Counted from the stretch's first letter, positions 1-6,783 are shown. The stretch is DNA of 8,271 nt from an uncultured Clostridium sp. (GCA_946495905.1 CAMMEP010000059.1:1-8271), one strand, 5' to 3'. Notes: a model not told the origin generated them from the sequence alone. Translations and numbers: made by a program.

Positions 1-386
1 ATTGGTGCATCTTTTGATGGTGCAGATATAATTACTTTTTTTGCTCCTGCATCTAGGTGTGCCCCAGCCTTTTCCATTGTTGTAAATACTCCTGAACATT
101 CTAATACATAATCTACTCCATCTGCTCCCCATGGAATATTTTTTGGATCCATTTCATTATATACTTTAATTTCTTTTCCATTTACAATTAATTTACCTTC
201 TCCTGATGATATTGTACCATTAAATCTTCCATGTACAGTATCATATTTAACCATGTAAGCCATGTAATCAGCAGCGATAAATGGATCATTTATTGCAACA
301 ATTTCTACCCCTTCTCTGTTTAATGCGGCTTGGAATGCTAAATTTCCTATTCTTCCAAAACCATTAATTCCAATTCTTATTGACAT
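1..386 (-). CDS. gapA: Glyceraldehyde-3-phosphate dehydrogenase, N-terminal part (runs off left edge)
   Basis: Cytoplasmic glycolytic enzyme that oxidises glyceraldehyde-3-phosphate to 1,3-bisphosphoglycerate with NAD and phosphate. Only residues 1-128 are present; the gene continues past base 1. The start MSIRIGINGFGRIGNLAFQA carries the Rossmann NAD-binding glycine motif GINGFGRIG at residues 6-14. It is followed by the GAPDH-typical blocks NDPF, YMVKYDTVHGRF, VLECSGVF and KKVIISAPSKDAP. The catalytic cysteine, near residue 150 in the family, lies outside the window. The ATG at 386-384 has a good ribosome site (GATAGGAGGAAT) just upstream. A separate promoter and an upstream terminator suggest it begins its own transcript, perhaps with further glycolytic genes beyond the edge; that last point is inference. 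The NAD- or NADP-preferring paralogue cannot be separated from this fragment. Confidence 0.97.
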   Translation of the reverse strand, partial: MSIRIGINGFGRIGNLAFQAALNREGVEIVAINDPFIAADYMAYMVKYDTVHGRFNGTISSGEGKLIVNGKEIKVYNEMDPKNIPWGADGVDYVLECSGVFTTMEKAGAHLDAGAKKVIISAPSKDAP

Positions 387-405
387 ATAAATTCCTCCTA
401 TCTTT

Positions 406-442
406 GATGCTTTTGCATCTGTTTTATTTAGTATATCCTAAA
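406..442 (-). promoter_or_regulatory. Two small hairpins in the gapA 5' leader
   Basis: Read on the minus strand, the predicted gapA leader starts with TTTAG-GATATA-CTAAA (442-427), a 5-bp stem with a 6-nt loop. It then has GATGC-AAAA-GCATC (419-406), a 5-bp stem with a 4-nt loop. The second ends a few bases before the ribosome site. They may stabilise the 5' end of the mRNA or form an operator. Both are short, so chance is possible in DNA this AT-rich. Confidence 0.35.
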
Positions 443-449
443 CACCATC

Positions 450-478
450 ATTTTATATCAATTTGCTATATATTTCAA
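450..478 (-). promoter_or_regulatory. Probable sigma-A promoter of gapA
   Basis: On the minus strand a -35 TTGAAA (478-473) and a -10 TAAAAT (455-450) are separated by 17 bases. Transcription would start near 443, giving a leader of about 57 bases before the gapA ATG. The promoter lies downstream of the terminator at 490-527, so gapA appears to be transcribed independently of the small gene before it. Confidence 0.6.
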
Positions 479-489
479 GTGATATTTAC

Positions 490-527
490 AAAAAAAATAC
501 AATAGATATATATCTATTGCATTTTTT
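490..527 (-). terminator. Rho-independent terminator after the 68-residue gene
   Basis: A perfect 20-base palindrome at 500-519 (CAATAGATAT and its mirror) is flanked by an A-run at 490-497 and a T-run at 522-527. On the minus strand the stem is followed by eight T, as expected for termination of the gene ending at 545. The A/T flanks make it structurally bidirectional. The stem is AT-rich and probably leaky. Confidence 0.65.
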
Positions 528-544
528 ATATTAACTAACAAATC

Positions 545-751
545 TTATAACTCAATATCGCCAGTTATTTCTATTTCTTTAAATAAAAAGTTTTTTACTT
601 TTTCGCCTGTGATTTCTTGGCACCAAAAATCATGTACTTCTTGGAATACTTTTTCTTGCTTTGGTGTTAACTCAAGAGTCATATCTTGAAATAAAAAATT
701 TCTTATTTTTGTCCATACACTTACTTCAGATGGTAAATTACTTGTACTCAT
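545..751 (-). CDS. 68-residue protein with three copies of an aromatic/acidic heptad, function unknown
   Basis: I do not recognise a characterised family. It is likely a real gene: the ribosome site AAGGAGG sits 9 bases before the ATG (751-749), a 17-spaced promoter lies upstream and a terminator follows. The protein is soluble, with no signal peptide or membrane segment. It contains a heptad three times: NFLFQDM (18-24), DFWCQEI (41-47) and NFLFKEI (54-60), consensus [ND]F[LW][FC][QK][DE][MI]. The first and third copies are preceded by K-[IV]-[RK]. A predicted helix with TPKQEKVFQEV (29-39) lies between copies one and two. The DNA for copies one and three is also similar (684-713 and 576-604), so it probably arose by internal duplication. 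The single cysteine is in copy two. It sits alone between spoVT and gapA on the same strand. A role as a small structural or protein-binding factor is only a guess. Confidence 0.75.
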   Translation of the reverse strand: MSTSNLPSEVSVWTKIRNFLFQDMTLELTPKQEKVFQEVHDFWCQEITGEKVKNFLFKEIEITGDIEL

Positions 752-797
752 AATAATATTTCCTCCTTTGTAGTCAAAATAATATTTATTATCAATA

Positions 798-826
798 TTT
801 ATACTACACTTTTTTCAATTTATCAA
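798..826 (-). promoter_or_regulatory. Probable sigma-A promoter of the 68-residue gene
   Basis: On the minus strand TTGATA (826-821) and TATAAA (803-798) are separated by exactly 17 bases, with five of six consensus matches in each hexamer. The start would fall near 791, about 40 bases before the ATG at 751. Confidence 0.6.
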
Positions 827-888
827 GTCTATTTTTTGTTTTTTTACATTTTCTTTCCTCTAAAGCATATATTTTCCAGCACTTTCGC

Positions 889-932
889 AGTTTATTACAT
901 TTATATTACATTTTTGTTGCATTTGTGTTACA
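889..932 (-). repeat. Four degenerate 11-base direct repeats, one helical turn apart
   Basis: On the minus strand the units are TGTAACACAAA (932-922), TGCAACAAAAA (921-911), TGTAATATAAA (910-900) and TGTAATAAACT (899-889). TGYAA recurs at exactly 11-base steps. The array starts ten bases after the spoVT stop and lies about 65-105 bases upstream of the -35 of the 68-residue gene. It could be a phased protein-binding array or a small degenerate tandem repeat. The periodicity is directly visible; the function is unknown. Confidence 0.6.
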
Positions 933-941
933 ACAGCTGTT

Positions 942-1496
942 TTAAATTTCCATCTGGCTTCCTAAAAAGCTTGCAGCAGATTGTACTACCTTTTGTTCAA
1001 CCTCTGTCATTTTTGTTCCTTTTTCTTTTGCCAAAAGAATAACCGTTCCTATGGTATCTCCATCAGAAATAATTGGGTACACTACCTGTGAATTAAATCT
1101 TCTTTCTTTATTATCATTTTTCGTAATTGGAATAGAAATGTCGTTATTTTCTTTACTAGTATATCTTTCTTTATCTTCCATTACTTTTTCTAATTCATCA
1201 CTTATACCTTGCTCTAAAAACTCTTTTTTTGAACCCCCTGAAACTGCTATTACGGTATCTTTATCTGTAATACATGCAATATGCCCTGTTGTTTTTGCAA
1301 GCGTTTCAGCATATTCTGTTGCAAATTCTGAAAGTTCGCCTATTGGAGAATATTTTTTTAATATTACTTCTCCTTCTTTATCTGTAAATATTTCTAGTGG
1401 ATCTCCCTCTTTTATTCTTAATGTTTTACGTATTTCTTTTGGTATAACAACTCTACCTAAATCATCTATTCTTCTTACAACTCCTGTTGCTTTCAT
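942..1496 (-). CDS. spoVT: Stage V sporulation protein T, AbrB/GAF forespore regulator
   Basis: A DNA-binding transition-state-type regulator that, in Bacillus, tunes sigma-G-dependent genes in the forespore. At 184 residues it is close to the usual length of about 178. The N-terminal swapped-hairpin AbrB domain (about residues 1-50) reads MKATGVVRRIDDLGRVVIPK..RKTLRIKEGDPLEIF, nearly identical to the family. The rest, from SPIGELSEFATEYA, is the GAF-like domain, with HIACITDKDTVIAVSGG, the SQVVYPIISDGDTIGTVIL strand block and a C-terminal helix AASFLGSQMEI. I chose the ATG at 1496-1494 because AAAGGAGGAAAG lies just upstream and it matches known SpoVT starts. An in-frame ATG at 1559 would add 21 unconserved residues. 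No convincing sigma-G promoter could be read upstream, and no clear terminator follows. It supports a spore-forming host. Confidence 0.97.
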   Translation of the reverse strand: MKATGVVRRIDDLGRVVIPKEIRKTLRIKEGDPLEIFTDKEGEVILKKYSPIGELSEFATEYAETLAKTTGHIACITDKDTVIAVSGGSKKEFLEQGISDELEKVMEDKERYTSKENNDISIPITKNDNKERRFNSQVVYPIISDGDTIGTVILLAKEKGTKMTEVEQKVVQSAASFLGSQMEI

Positions 1497-1652
1497 AACT
1501 TTCCTCCTTTTAAATTTATGTCTACTCTTATTATTACAAAAGAGGAAAATTTTATACATCTTTTTTTAAATTTATAATTCACTAAAAAATTATTTTTTTA
1601 ATATACTATTTTATTAAAATTGAAATTTCCATTTAAAAACCAAACTAGTGTC

Positions 1653-1702
1653 AAAAAAAATAATTCTATGAAATGACGAATGCGACTGGAGGAACAATAG
1701 AA
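1653..1702 (-). terminator. Possible terminator of the recD2-comFC-NTPase operon
   Basis: On the minus strand, 17 bases after the NTPase stop, TTCTAT (1702-1697) can pair with ATAGAA (1669-1664), and TTA plus eight T follow (1663-1653). The stem is only 6 bp and the loop is 27 bases, so the call is weak. The rest of the 222-base spacer (1497-1718) is A/T-rich leader for spoVT, where I see no other clear site. Confidence 0.35.
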
Positions 1703-1718
1703 ATAATTAAAATACAGC

Positions 1719-3704
1719 TTAATTTTCTTCCACAACAGGTACAGCAGGTTGCTCGTATTTTTTGTATTCTGCAATTACATTTCCTAATTCTTCTGCAAAA
1801 TCTTGTAAGATGGCTAATTTAATAGTTGGCTCTTTTCCATCAATATAGTCGTCCATTACTTGTTTTAATTTTTTCAAATTTGGCAACTCTTCTTGTAGTT
1901 CTTTGCCATATTTCTTTGCTCTGTCTAATAGTTTTTCTTTAATAGTTACAATATCTTCATTACTTGCACAAGAAATTCTTTGGAACATTTGGAATACGTC
2001 ATAATATTTAAAGATTGGTGTTCGCATACATTCTTTATCAAATTTATCATAGAATTGTTCCATTTTCATAGGAATATATTTGAAAACTTCTTCTGCTTTT
2101 TCTTTATACATTTTTTCTTTTAGCTGTGCATTAATATTATCAAAATGGTTTAGAATTTCCTCCATATCTTCTGATTTATCTTCTTCAATTGCTAAACTTG
2201 CAAGTTCTTCATCTACATTTGCACAATAGCTTGATGTTAAGGATGATATGTTCATTCCATTTAGAAATACACTTTTTATGGTTCTCATATCATAATTAAT
2301 AAGCCCTTTTCTTACAAAGTGAGCAAAATATGCAAATAATTTTACTACATTTATTAATTCTAATCTGCCATTTTTTACATCATCTAAAACTTCTGATATT
2401 ACTCCACTAAATTGATCATCAGATATTTTCCAATATTCTTCTGTTAGTAGTCTTTTATATCCTGGTAATTTATCTGTATCTACTGTATTTATAATTGCTT
2501 CCATGTCTTGTTTGAATACTTTCATGTCAAAAATACGGGTACGTACATATAATTCTATAAATTTAAAGAAACGATATTCTGCCTTAAAATTATAATAATA
2601 ATTATTATCAAATTCTTTAATATAGAACTGCCTATTATCCATAAATACCCTAGAAGAAACAAGTATTGCTTTATATTCTTCATTATCATTAATGTTTACA
2701 AATTTATCTTTAGTAATTTTACCAGCTTTTATTTCGAAAGAAATTGCTATGGTAAAAATAAGCATAGTTTGCAAAACTCTATGATTGGTATTTGGATAGT
2801 ATTTGTTTACCATATCAAATATTTTTTTGAAGTTCGTTAATGAGTGCTTTAAAATTCTTAAGTTTCTAGTACCACTTTTATTAAAAGTAGAAATAATAAG
2901 ATTGGTGTTTTCTCTTAAGAATCGGATTAAATCTGGATAATTTTCATATCGCATCAAAAGTCCGTTTATAATATAATTAAACTCTGGTGCATATTCAAAT
3001 GTTTCACCAATTAATTTTTCTTTTATTCTCTCATAATCGTTTGCTTTATCAAAAACGTATTCAATAGTATCACGAATTCTTTCTACCATTGGTTTATCGG
3101 TTTTAATATTTAGTTTGTTTTCTTTGTCCAACAAATAAGTAGCAATAAATGTTTTCATTTCTAGGTTACTATTTTTTAGTTTTGTAGAAAGCTCCTTTTC
3201 ATTACAGATAATAATTGTTTTTATGTGGTCATGTTCTACAAAGTTATTGATATAACCTAGAATATCAATAACATCTACATTTGCTCTCTCTAAGTCATCA
3301 AAGCACAATACTTTATCATCGGTTGAGAAAAATTGACCATAATCAATTCTGTCTCCATTTTGTGTAACGCCAAAAAAGTTTGCCATATCTAGCCCTGTTT
3401 TAGCGTACTCTGGTATGTTTTTTACACCACTTGCATCCATGAATTTTTTAAGATTTTTATCCATAAGTTGTGTGGTTTCTATAAATATTTTTTTACTAAT
3501 TTCCTCTAGGTTTGATATACCATATAGTGACATGTAAATTGCAGTATAACGTTTTCCATTTAATTGCATGGATTCTATTTTAGGTTTTATTTTATTATTC
3601 CAAAAATAAGTTTTTCCGCTTCCCCACTCACCATTAAGCATAATTGCATAATCGGTATAGTCAGACCTTATATAATCTAATATACTTTCTACTAAATCTT
3701 CCAT
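1719..3704 (-). CDS. KAP-like P-loop NTPase, 661 residues, function unknown
   Basis: Predicted cytoplasmic ATPase or GTPase. The Walker A motif GEWGSGKT is at residues 25-32. Walker B VLCFDDLER is at 132-140, followed by DILGYINNFVEHDHIKTIII and CNEKEL (167-172). A GTRNLRILKHSL block (278-289) resembles the NPR-x-hKR segment that follows the NTPase core in KAP proteins. The core ends near residue 300. The remaining 360 residues are helical-looking and charged, with no nuclease, transmembrane or other motif I can name. KAP proteins often carry membrane segments inserted in the NTPase domain, and this one shows none. The ATG at 3704 has AAGGAG six bases upstream. It starts 15 bases after the comFC stop, so cotranscription and possibly coupled translation are likely. 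The family includes the phage-exclusion protein PifA of plasmid F, but a defence role here is inference. A STAND-like or general AAA-type ATPase is the alternative. Confidence 0.85.
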   Translation of the reverse strand: MEDLVESILDYIRSDYTDYAIMLNGEWGSGKTYFWNNKIKPKIESMQLNGKRYTAIYMSLYGISNLEEISKKIFIETTQLMDKNLKKFMDASGVKNIPEYAKTGLDMANFFGVTQNGDRIDYGQFFSTDDKVLCFDDLERANVDVIDILGYINNFVEHDHIKTIIICNEKELSTKLKNSNLEMKTFIATYLLDKENKLNIKTDKPMVERIRDTIEYVFDKANDYERIKEKLIGETFEYAPEFNYIINGLLMRYENYPDLIRFLRENTNLIISTFNKSGTRNLRILKHSLTNFKKIFDMVNKYYPNTNHRVLQTMLIFTIAISFEIKAGKITKDKFVNINDNEEYKAILVSSRVFMDNRQFYIKEFDNNYYYNFKAEYRFFKFIELYVRTRIFDMKVFKQDMEAIINTVDTDKLPGYKRLLTEEYWKISDDQFSGVISEVLDDVKNGRLELINVVKLFAYFAHFVRKGLINYDMRTIKSVFLNGMNISSLTSSYCANVDEELASLAIEEDKSEDMEEILNHFDNINAQLKEKMYKEKAEEVFKYIPMKMEQFYDKFDKECMRTPIFKYYDVFQMFQRISCASNEDIVTIKEKLLDRAKKYGKELQEELPNLKKLKQVMDDYIDGKEPTIKLAILQDFAEELGNVIAEYKKYEQPAVPVVEEN

Positions 3705-3719
3705 TTGTTTCTCCTTTCA

Positions 3720-4373
3720 TTAATCCTTTGCCAACGTAAGTATTCCTATTTTTGCAACATTCGCTTTTTTTAATTCTTGCACGCAAGCATTTACCGTAGC
3801 TCCAGTTGTATAAATATCATCAAAAATCAGAATTTTCTTATTCTTTATTTTTGCTTCATTTCTTATTTTATATACATTTTTTGTATTTTCTTCTCTTTCT
3901 TTTTTATTTAATGTACTTTGCACTTTGTTGTTTCTTATTTTTATTAAAACTTTTGTATCTATTTTTATTTCTAGCTTTTTTGCTAATTCCTTTGCAATTA
4001 GTTCACTTTGATTATATCCTCTTTTTCGAATTTTACTCTTGTGCATTGGAACTGGGATAATTATATCATAACTTTTTATAAAATCAAAAACTTTTTTATT
4101 TTTCACCATAAATTCACAAAAAGTTTTGTACAAATACGATTTATCGTTAAATTTATAGGAAATAATTAAATTTCTAACTAAATCTTTGTAAGCAAAAACA
4201 TGGAGTATAGTATCGTTTTCTCTTCTTTGCACTGGATACTTATCTGCTGGAGCAATCACATATTTTTCTAATTCTTTTTCACATTTTGTACATAAATACC
4301 CTTCTCCTAATTTTCCACACACTCCGCAACTAGGTAAAAAAATAAATTCGAGGGCTTTTTCCAAAAAGTACAT
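3720..4373 (-). CDS. comFC: ComFC-type protein: zinc finger plus phosphoribosyltransferase-like domain
   Basis: Member of the ComFC/GntX family, needed in Bacillus for efficient DNA uptake during competence and widely kept in non-competent bacteria. It has 217 residues, the normal size. An N-terminal zinc-binding site is formed by CGVC (Cys16, Cys19) and CTKC (Cys28, Cys31). The middle has YKFNDKSYLYK and IIPVPMHKSKIRKRGYNQSELIAKELA, both family hallmarks. The C-terminal PRPP-binding loop ILIFDDIYTTGATVNAC (from residue 181) contains the acidic pair and TTGAT. I chose the ATG at 4373-4371 because AGGAGG is six bases upstream; the in-frame ATG at 4418 overlaps the recD2 end and has no such site. 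It lies 41 bases after recD2 and 15 before the NTPase gene, so the three are probably one operon. Confidence 0.93.
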   Translation of the reverse strand: MYFLEKALEFIFLPSCGVCGKLGEGYLCTKCEKELEKYVIAPADKYPVQRRENDTILHVFAYKDLVRNLIISYKFNDKSYLYKTFCEFMVKNKKVFDFIKSYDIIIPVPMHKSKIRKRGYNQSELIAKELAKKLEIKIDTKVLIKIRNNKVQSTLNKKEREENTKNVYKIRNEAKIKNKKILIFDDIYTTGATVNACVQELKKANVAKIGILTLAKD

Positions 4374-4414
4374 GCAGTACCTCCTCTCTATTTTCCCCCG
4401 AATAATGTGCAAAA

Positions 4415-6703
4415 TCACTTTAATTTGTACGCCAATCCTGTGTTTCTCTTTTTGTTATCTTCATTTCGAATCATAAATTCTACAATATTTCTATTTCCTA
4501 TTATAATTAATAATTTCTTTGCTCTTGTCATTCCCGTATATAATAAATTTCTGGTAAGAAGCATTGGCGCTGTTTGTGCTATTGGCATAATAACTACATC
4601 AAATTCACTACCTTGTGCTTTATGTACTGTAATAGCATAGGCATGCTCAATTTGTTCTAGTTCACTAAATTGGTACCATACTTCTTTTTCATCATCGAAT
4701 TTTATTTTCACTTGTTTATTAAACTCATCAATAATGCTTATTGTTCCAAATTCTCCATTAAATACACCACTACCACTTTCAAAATATGGTTCTCTTTTTT
4801 CCCAATAGATATCATAATTATTTTTTATTTGCATGATTCTATCGCCTTCTCTAAAAGTGCTGTCTCCAAATTTTCTCTCTTTCTTAGTTTCTGAAGATGG
4901 ATTTACTGTTTGTTGTAAAATTTTATTTAATTCCTTTGTTCCTAACTCTCCCTTTTTGGTAGGAGTAATTACTTGTATGTTTTTTAAGAAATCATAATCT
5001 CCATATTTTTTTAGTCTTTCTCCACTTAAGGTAATAATGTTGTATAGTATCTTTTCTTTATTTCTTTCATCTACAAAGAAAAAATCATCATTTACTTCTT
5101 TTAAATCTTGCATTTCTTCTTTTGTAATAAATCCCATTCCTTCATTTACTCGGTGCGCATTTACAACAATTTTACTCTTGGCAGCTTGTCTAAAAATTTT
5201 ATTTAATGTAATTGTAGTAATTCTACCAGATTCAATAATATCTTTTAGTATATTTCCTGGTCCTACTGAAGGAAGCTGGTCAATATCGCCTACTAAAACC
5301 AATTTTGTACCTTTGTATAGAGCTTTGCATAAATAATTCATTAAAAATAAATCTACCATAGACATCTCATCTACAATAACAATGTCTCCATCAATTGGTG
5401 CTACTGAAATTTCTGTATTTATGCCTTGATTTTCATCGGAAAACTTTCCTATTTCTAGCAAACGATGCAATGTTTTCGCTTCTTCTCCCGTTGTTTCTGT
5501 CATCTTTTTCGCTGCTCTTCCTGTTGGTGCACAAAGTACCGGCTTCATTTCATTGTGTTTAAAAATATCTATTATCGTTTTTATAATTGTAGTTTTACCA
5601 GTACCAGGGCCACCTGTGATGACACATACGTTATTGTCGTTAATTGCTTTTATAGCTTCCTTTTGCTTCTCCGATAAGTCGATATTAGACTTTTTCTCAA
5701 ATAGTTCTAATTCCTTGTCAAAACGATCTATTTTTTTAATGTTTGAATAATTGTCTAAAGTAATAAGTCTTGTAGCAACTTCTTCTTCTGCTTTATAATA
5801 AGGAGTTAGATACACCCATTCTGTATCTTCTCTATCTTCTAAAACAATATCTTGCTTTGCTTTCATATTAATAATTGTTTCTTCAATTTCGTTTTCACTT
5901 ACCTGTAATAGTTTTTTTACAAACTCTACTAAACTCTCATACCTGGTACAACAATGCCCATTGTATGTCATTAAAATTAGTGCATGTTTTATTCCACTGC
6001 GGATACGTTTTTCATTATTATATTCAATTCCCATTCCTAATGCCATTTTATCAATTTGCTCAAAATTTACTTTATTTACTAAATCAATTAAAATATATGG
6101 ATTTGCTTCAATCTCTTCTATGGCATTAGCACCTAGTGCTTTGTATATTTTTTCAGCACTCTGTGGACCAATTCCGAATTTATCTAAAAAACCTACTAAT
6201 TGCCAAACTTCCCAGTTTTCAATAAAAGTAGTCGCAATTTCAATTGCCTTATCTTTTGTTATTCCTTTTATTTGTGCCAATTTTTCTGGTTCAAATTTAA
6301 ATACATTTAAAGTATCTTCTCCAAACATATCTACTATACGCTTTGCAGTAGCTGGACCAATTCCCTTTATTCCACAATTAGCCAAATATCTCTCTAATGC
6401 TTTTGTCGTTTGAGGCATCTTTTTTTCAAAAGTATCCACTTTAAATTGTCTTCCATACTCTTGGTGTTCCACAAATTTTCCTACTACTTTTAGGCTATCA
6501 CCAATATTCACAAAAGGTAAATACCCTACTATTGTGGTTTCTTCTTCTGTAACAGCCTCTATAATATTTCCGTCTATATCCATTTGCTCTGAGAGTTGAT
6601 TGGTATTTTGTATTGCATCTTTGTCTATTTTTAAAACAGCAATGCAATAGCTATTTAATTCGTTTTTATATATTATTTCAATAACTTCTCCTTGTAATTC
6701 CAA
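4415..6703 (-). CDS. recD2: RecD2-type 5'-3' DNA helicase (SF1B), TTG start
   Basis: ATP-dependent helicase of the RecB/RecC-independent RecD2 class (YrrC in Bacillus), involved in DNA repair and replication-fork handling. The N-terminal OB-like domain begins LELQGEVIEIIYKNELNSYC. Helix-hairpin-helix repeats follow (CGIKGIGPATAKRIVDMFG; FGIGPQSAEKIYKALG). Then come Walker A GGPGTGKTT (364-372), Walker B VDEMSMVD (444-451), motif III GDIDQLPSVGPGN, motif IV KIFRQ, motif V AITVHKAQGSEFD and motif VI LLYTGMTRAKKLLIIIG. At 762 residues it is in the family range. The start is read as TTG at 6703-6701: it matches the usual M-E-L-Q-G start, and AAAGGTG lies about nine bases upstream. An ATG at 6781 would add 26 residues encoded by a palindromic element that overlaps the predicted transcription start, so it is rejected. 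First gene of a probable operon with comFC and the NTPase gene. Confidence 0.96.
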   Translation of the reverse strand: MELQGEVIEIIYKNELNSYCIAVLKIDKDAIQNTNQLSEQMDIDGNIIEAVTEEETTIVGYLPFVNIGDSLKVVGKFVEHQEYGRQFKVDTFEKKMPQTTKALERYLANCGIKGIGPATAKRIVDMFGEDTLNVFKFEPEKLAQIKGITKDKAIEIATTFIENWEVWQLVGFLDKFGIGPQSAEKIYKALGANAIEEIEANPYILIDLVNKVNFEQIDKMALGMGIEYNNEKRIRSGIKHALILMTYNGHCCTRYESLVEFVKKLLQVSENEIEETIINMKAKQDIVLEDREDTEWVYLTPYYKAEEEVATRLITLDNYSNIKKIDRFDKELELFEKKSNIDLSEKQKEAIKAINDNNVCVITGGPGTGKTTIIKTIIDIFKHNEMKPVLCAPTGRAAKKMTETTGEEAKTLHRLLEIGKFSDENQGINTEISVAPIDGDIVIVDEMSMVDLFLMNYLCKALYKGTKLVLVGDIDQLPSVGPGNILKDIIESGRITTITLNKIFRQAAKSKIVVNAHRVNEGMGFITKEEMQDLKEVNDDFFFVDERNKEKILYNIITLSGERLKKYGDYDFLKNIQVITPTKKGELGTKELNKILQQTVNPSSETKKERKFGDSTFREGDRIMQIKNNYDIYWEKREPYFESGSGVFNGEFGTISIIDEFNKQVKIKFDDEKEVWYQFSELEQIEHAYAITVHKAQGSEFDVVIMPIAQTAPMLLTRNLLYTGMTRAKKLLIIIGNRNIVEFMIRNEDNKKRNTGLAYKLK

Positions 6704-6714
6704 TTTTATTAGCA

Positions 6715-6746
6715 CCTTTCTAAAAGGGGACAGGCTTTTTTGTCCC
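6715..6746 (-). promoter_or_regulatory. recD2 leader hairpin with alternative pairing over the ribosome site
   Basis: On the minus strand GGGACA (6746-6741) pairs with TGTCCC (6732-6727) across an 8-base loop. Part of the right arm plus the next bases, CCTTT (6727-6723), can instead pair with AAAGG (6719-6715), the core of the recD2 ribosome site, across a 3-base loop. The two structures compete for one base and are close in space. A translational switch is possible but inferred only from pairing. Confidence 0.4.
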
Positions 6747-6748
6747 GA

Positions 6749-6783
6749 TTTTGCTAATTGGGGACTGTCCCCAATTGGCAAAA
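6749..6783 (-). repeat. 35-base near-perfect palindrome, GGGGACTGTCCCC core
   Basis: Centred on base 6766, positions 6749-6783 pair as a palindrome with one mismatch (6755/6777). The core is CAATTGGGGAC-type flanks around GGGGACTGTCCCC. It is far more GC-rich than its surroundings. With the neighbouring GGGACA/TGTCCC hairpin it resembles the GGGGAC...GTCCCC dispersed elements I remember from Firmicute intergenic regions, some near REP-associated (RAYT-like) transposases; that link is from memory and unverified. It overlaps the predicted recD2 transcription start, so most of it would be transcribed as leader. Confidence 0.7.

Noticed and set aside
932..941. AACAGCTGTT palindrome just after the spoVT stop as a terminator
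   Set aside because: The stem has no loop and no T-run follows on the minus strand.
1497..1559. Upstream ATG extending spoVT by 21 residues
   Set aside because: The added segment is unlike SpoVT and spans the AAAGGAGG ribosome site of the 1496 ATG.
1051..1569. Plus-strand open frame of 172 codons opposite spoVT
   Set aside because: Low-complexity Ser/Leu/Phe translation antisense to a conserved gene, no ribosome site: a shadow frame. The same applies to 5961-6413 opposite recD2 and 7320-7847 opposite valS.
1497..1620. spoVT promoter, for example TGAATT with GTATAAA
   Set aside because: Spacing and hexamers fit neither sigma-G nor sigma-A well, and such AT-rich DNA yields many chance matches.
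4374..4418. Upstream ATG extending comFC by 15 residues and overlapping recD2
   Set aside because: The AGGAGG site lies inside this extension, six bases before the ATG at 4373, which gives the normal ComFC start.
6704..6781. Upstream ATG extending recD2 by 26 residues
   Set aside because: The extra residues are encoded by the palindromic element, lack RecD2 similarity, and the ATG lies at or before the predicted transcription start. The TTG at 6703 has a ribosome site and the family-like start.
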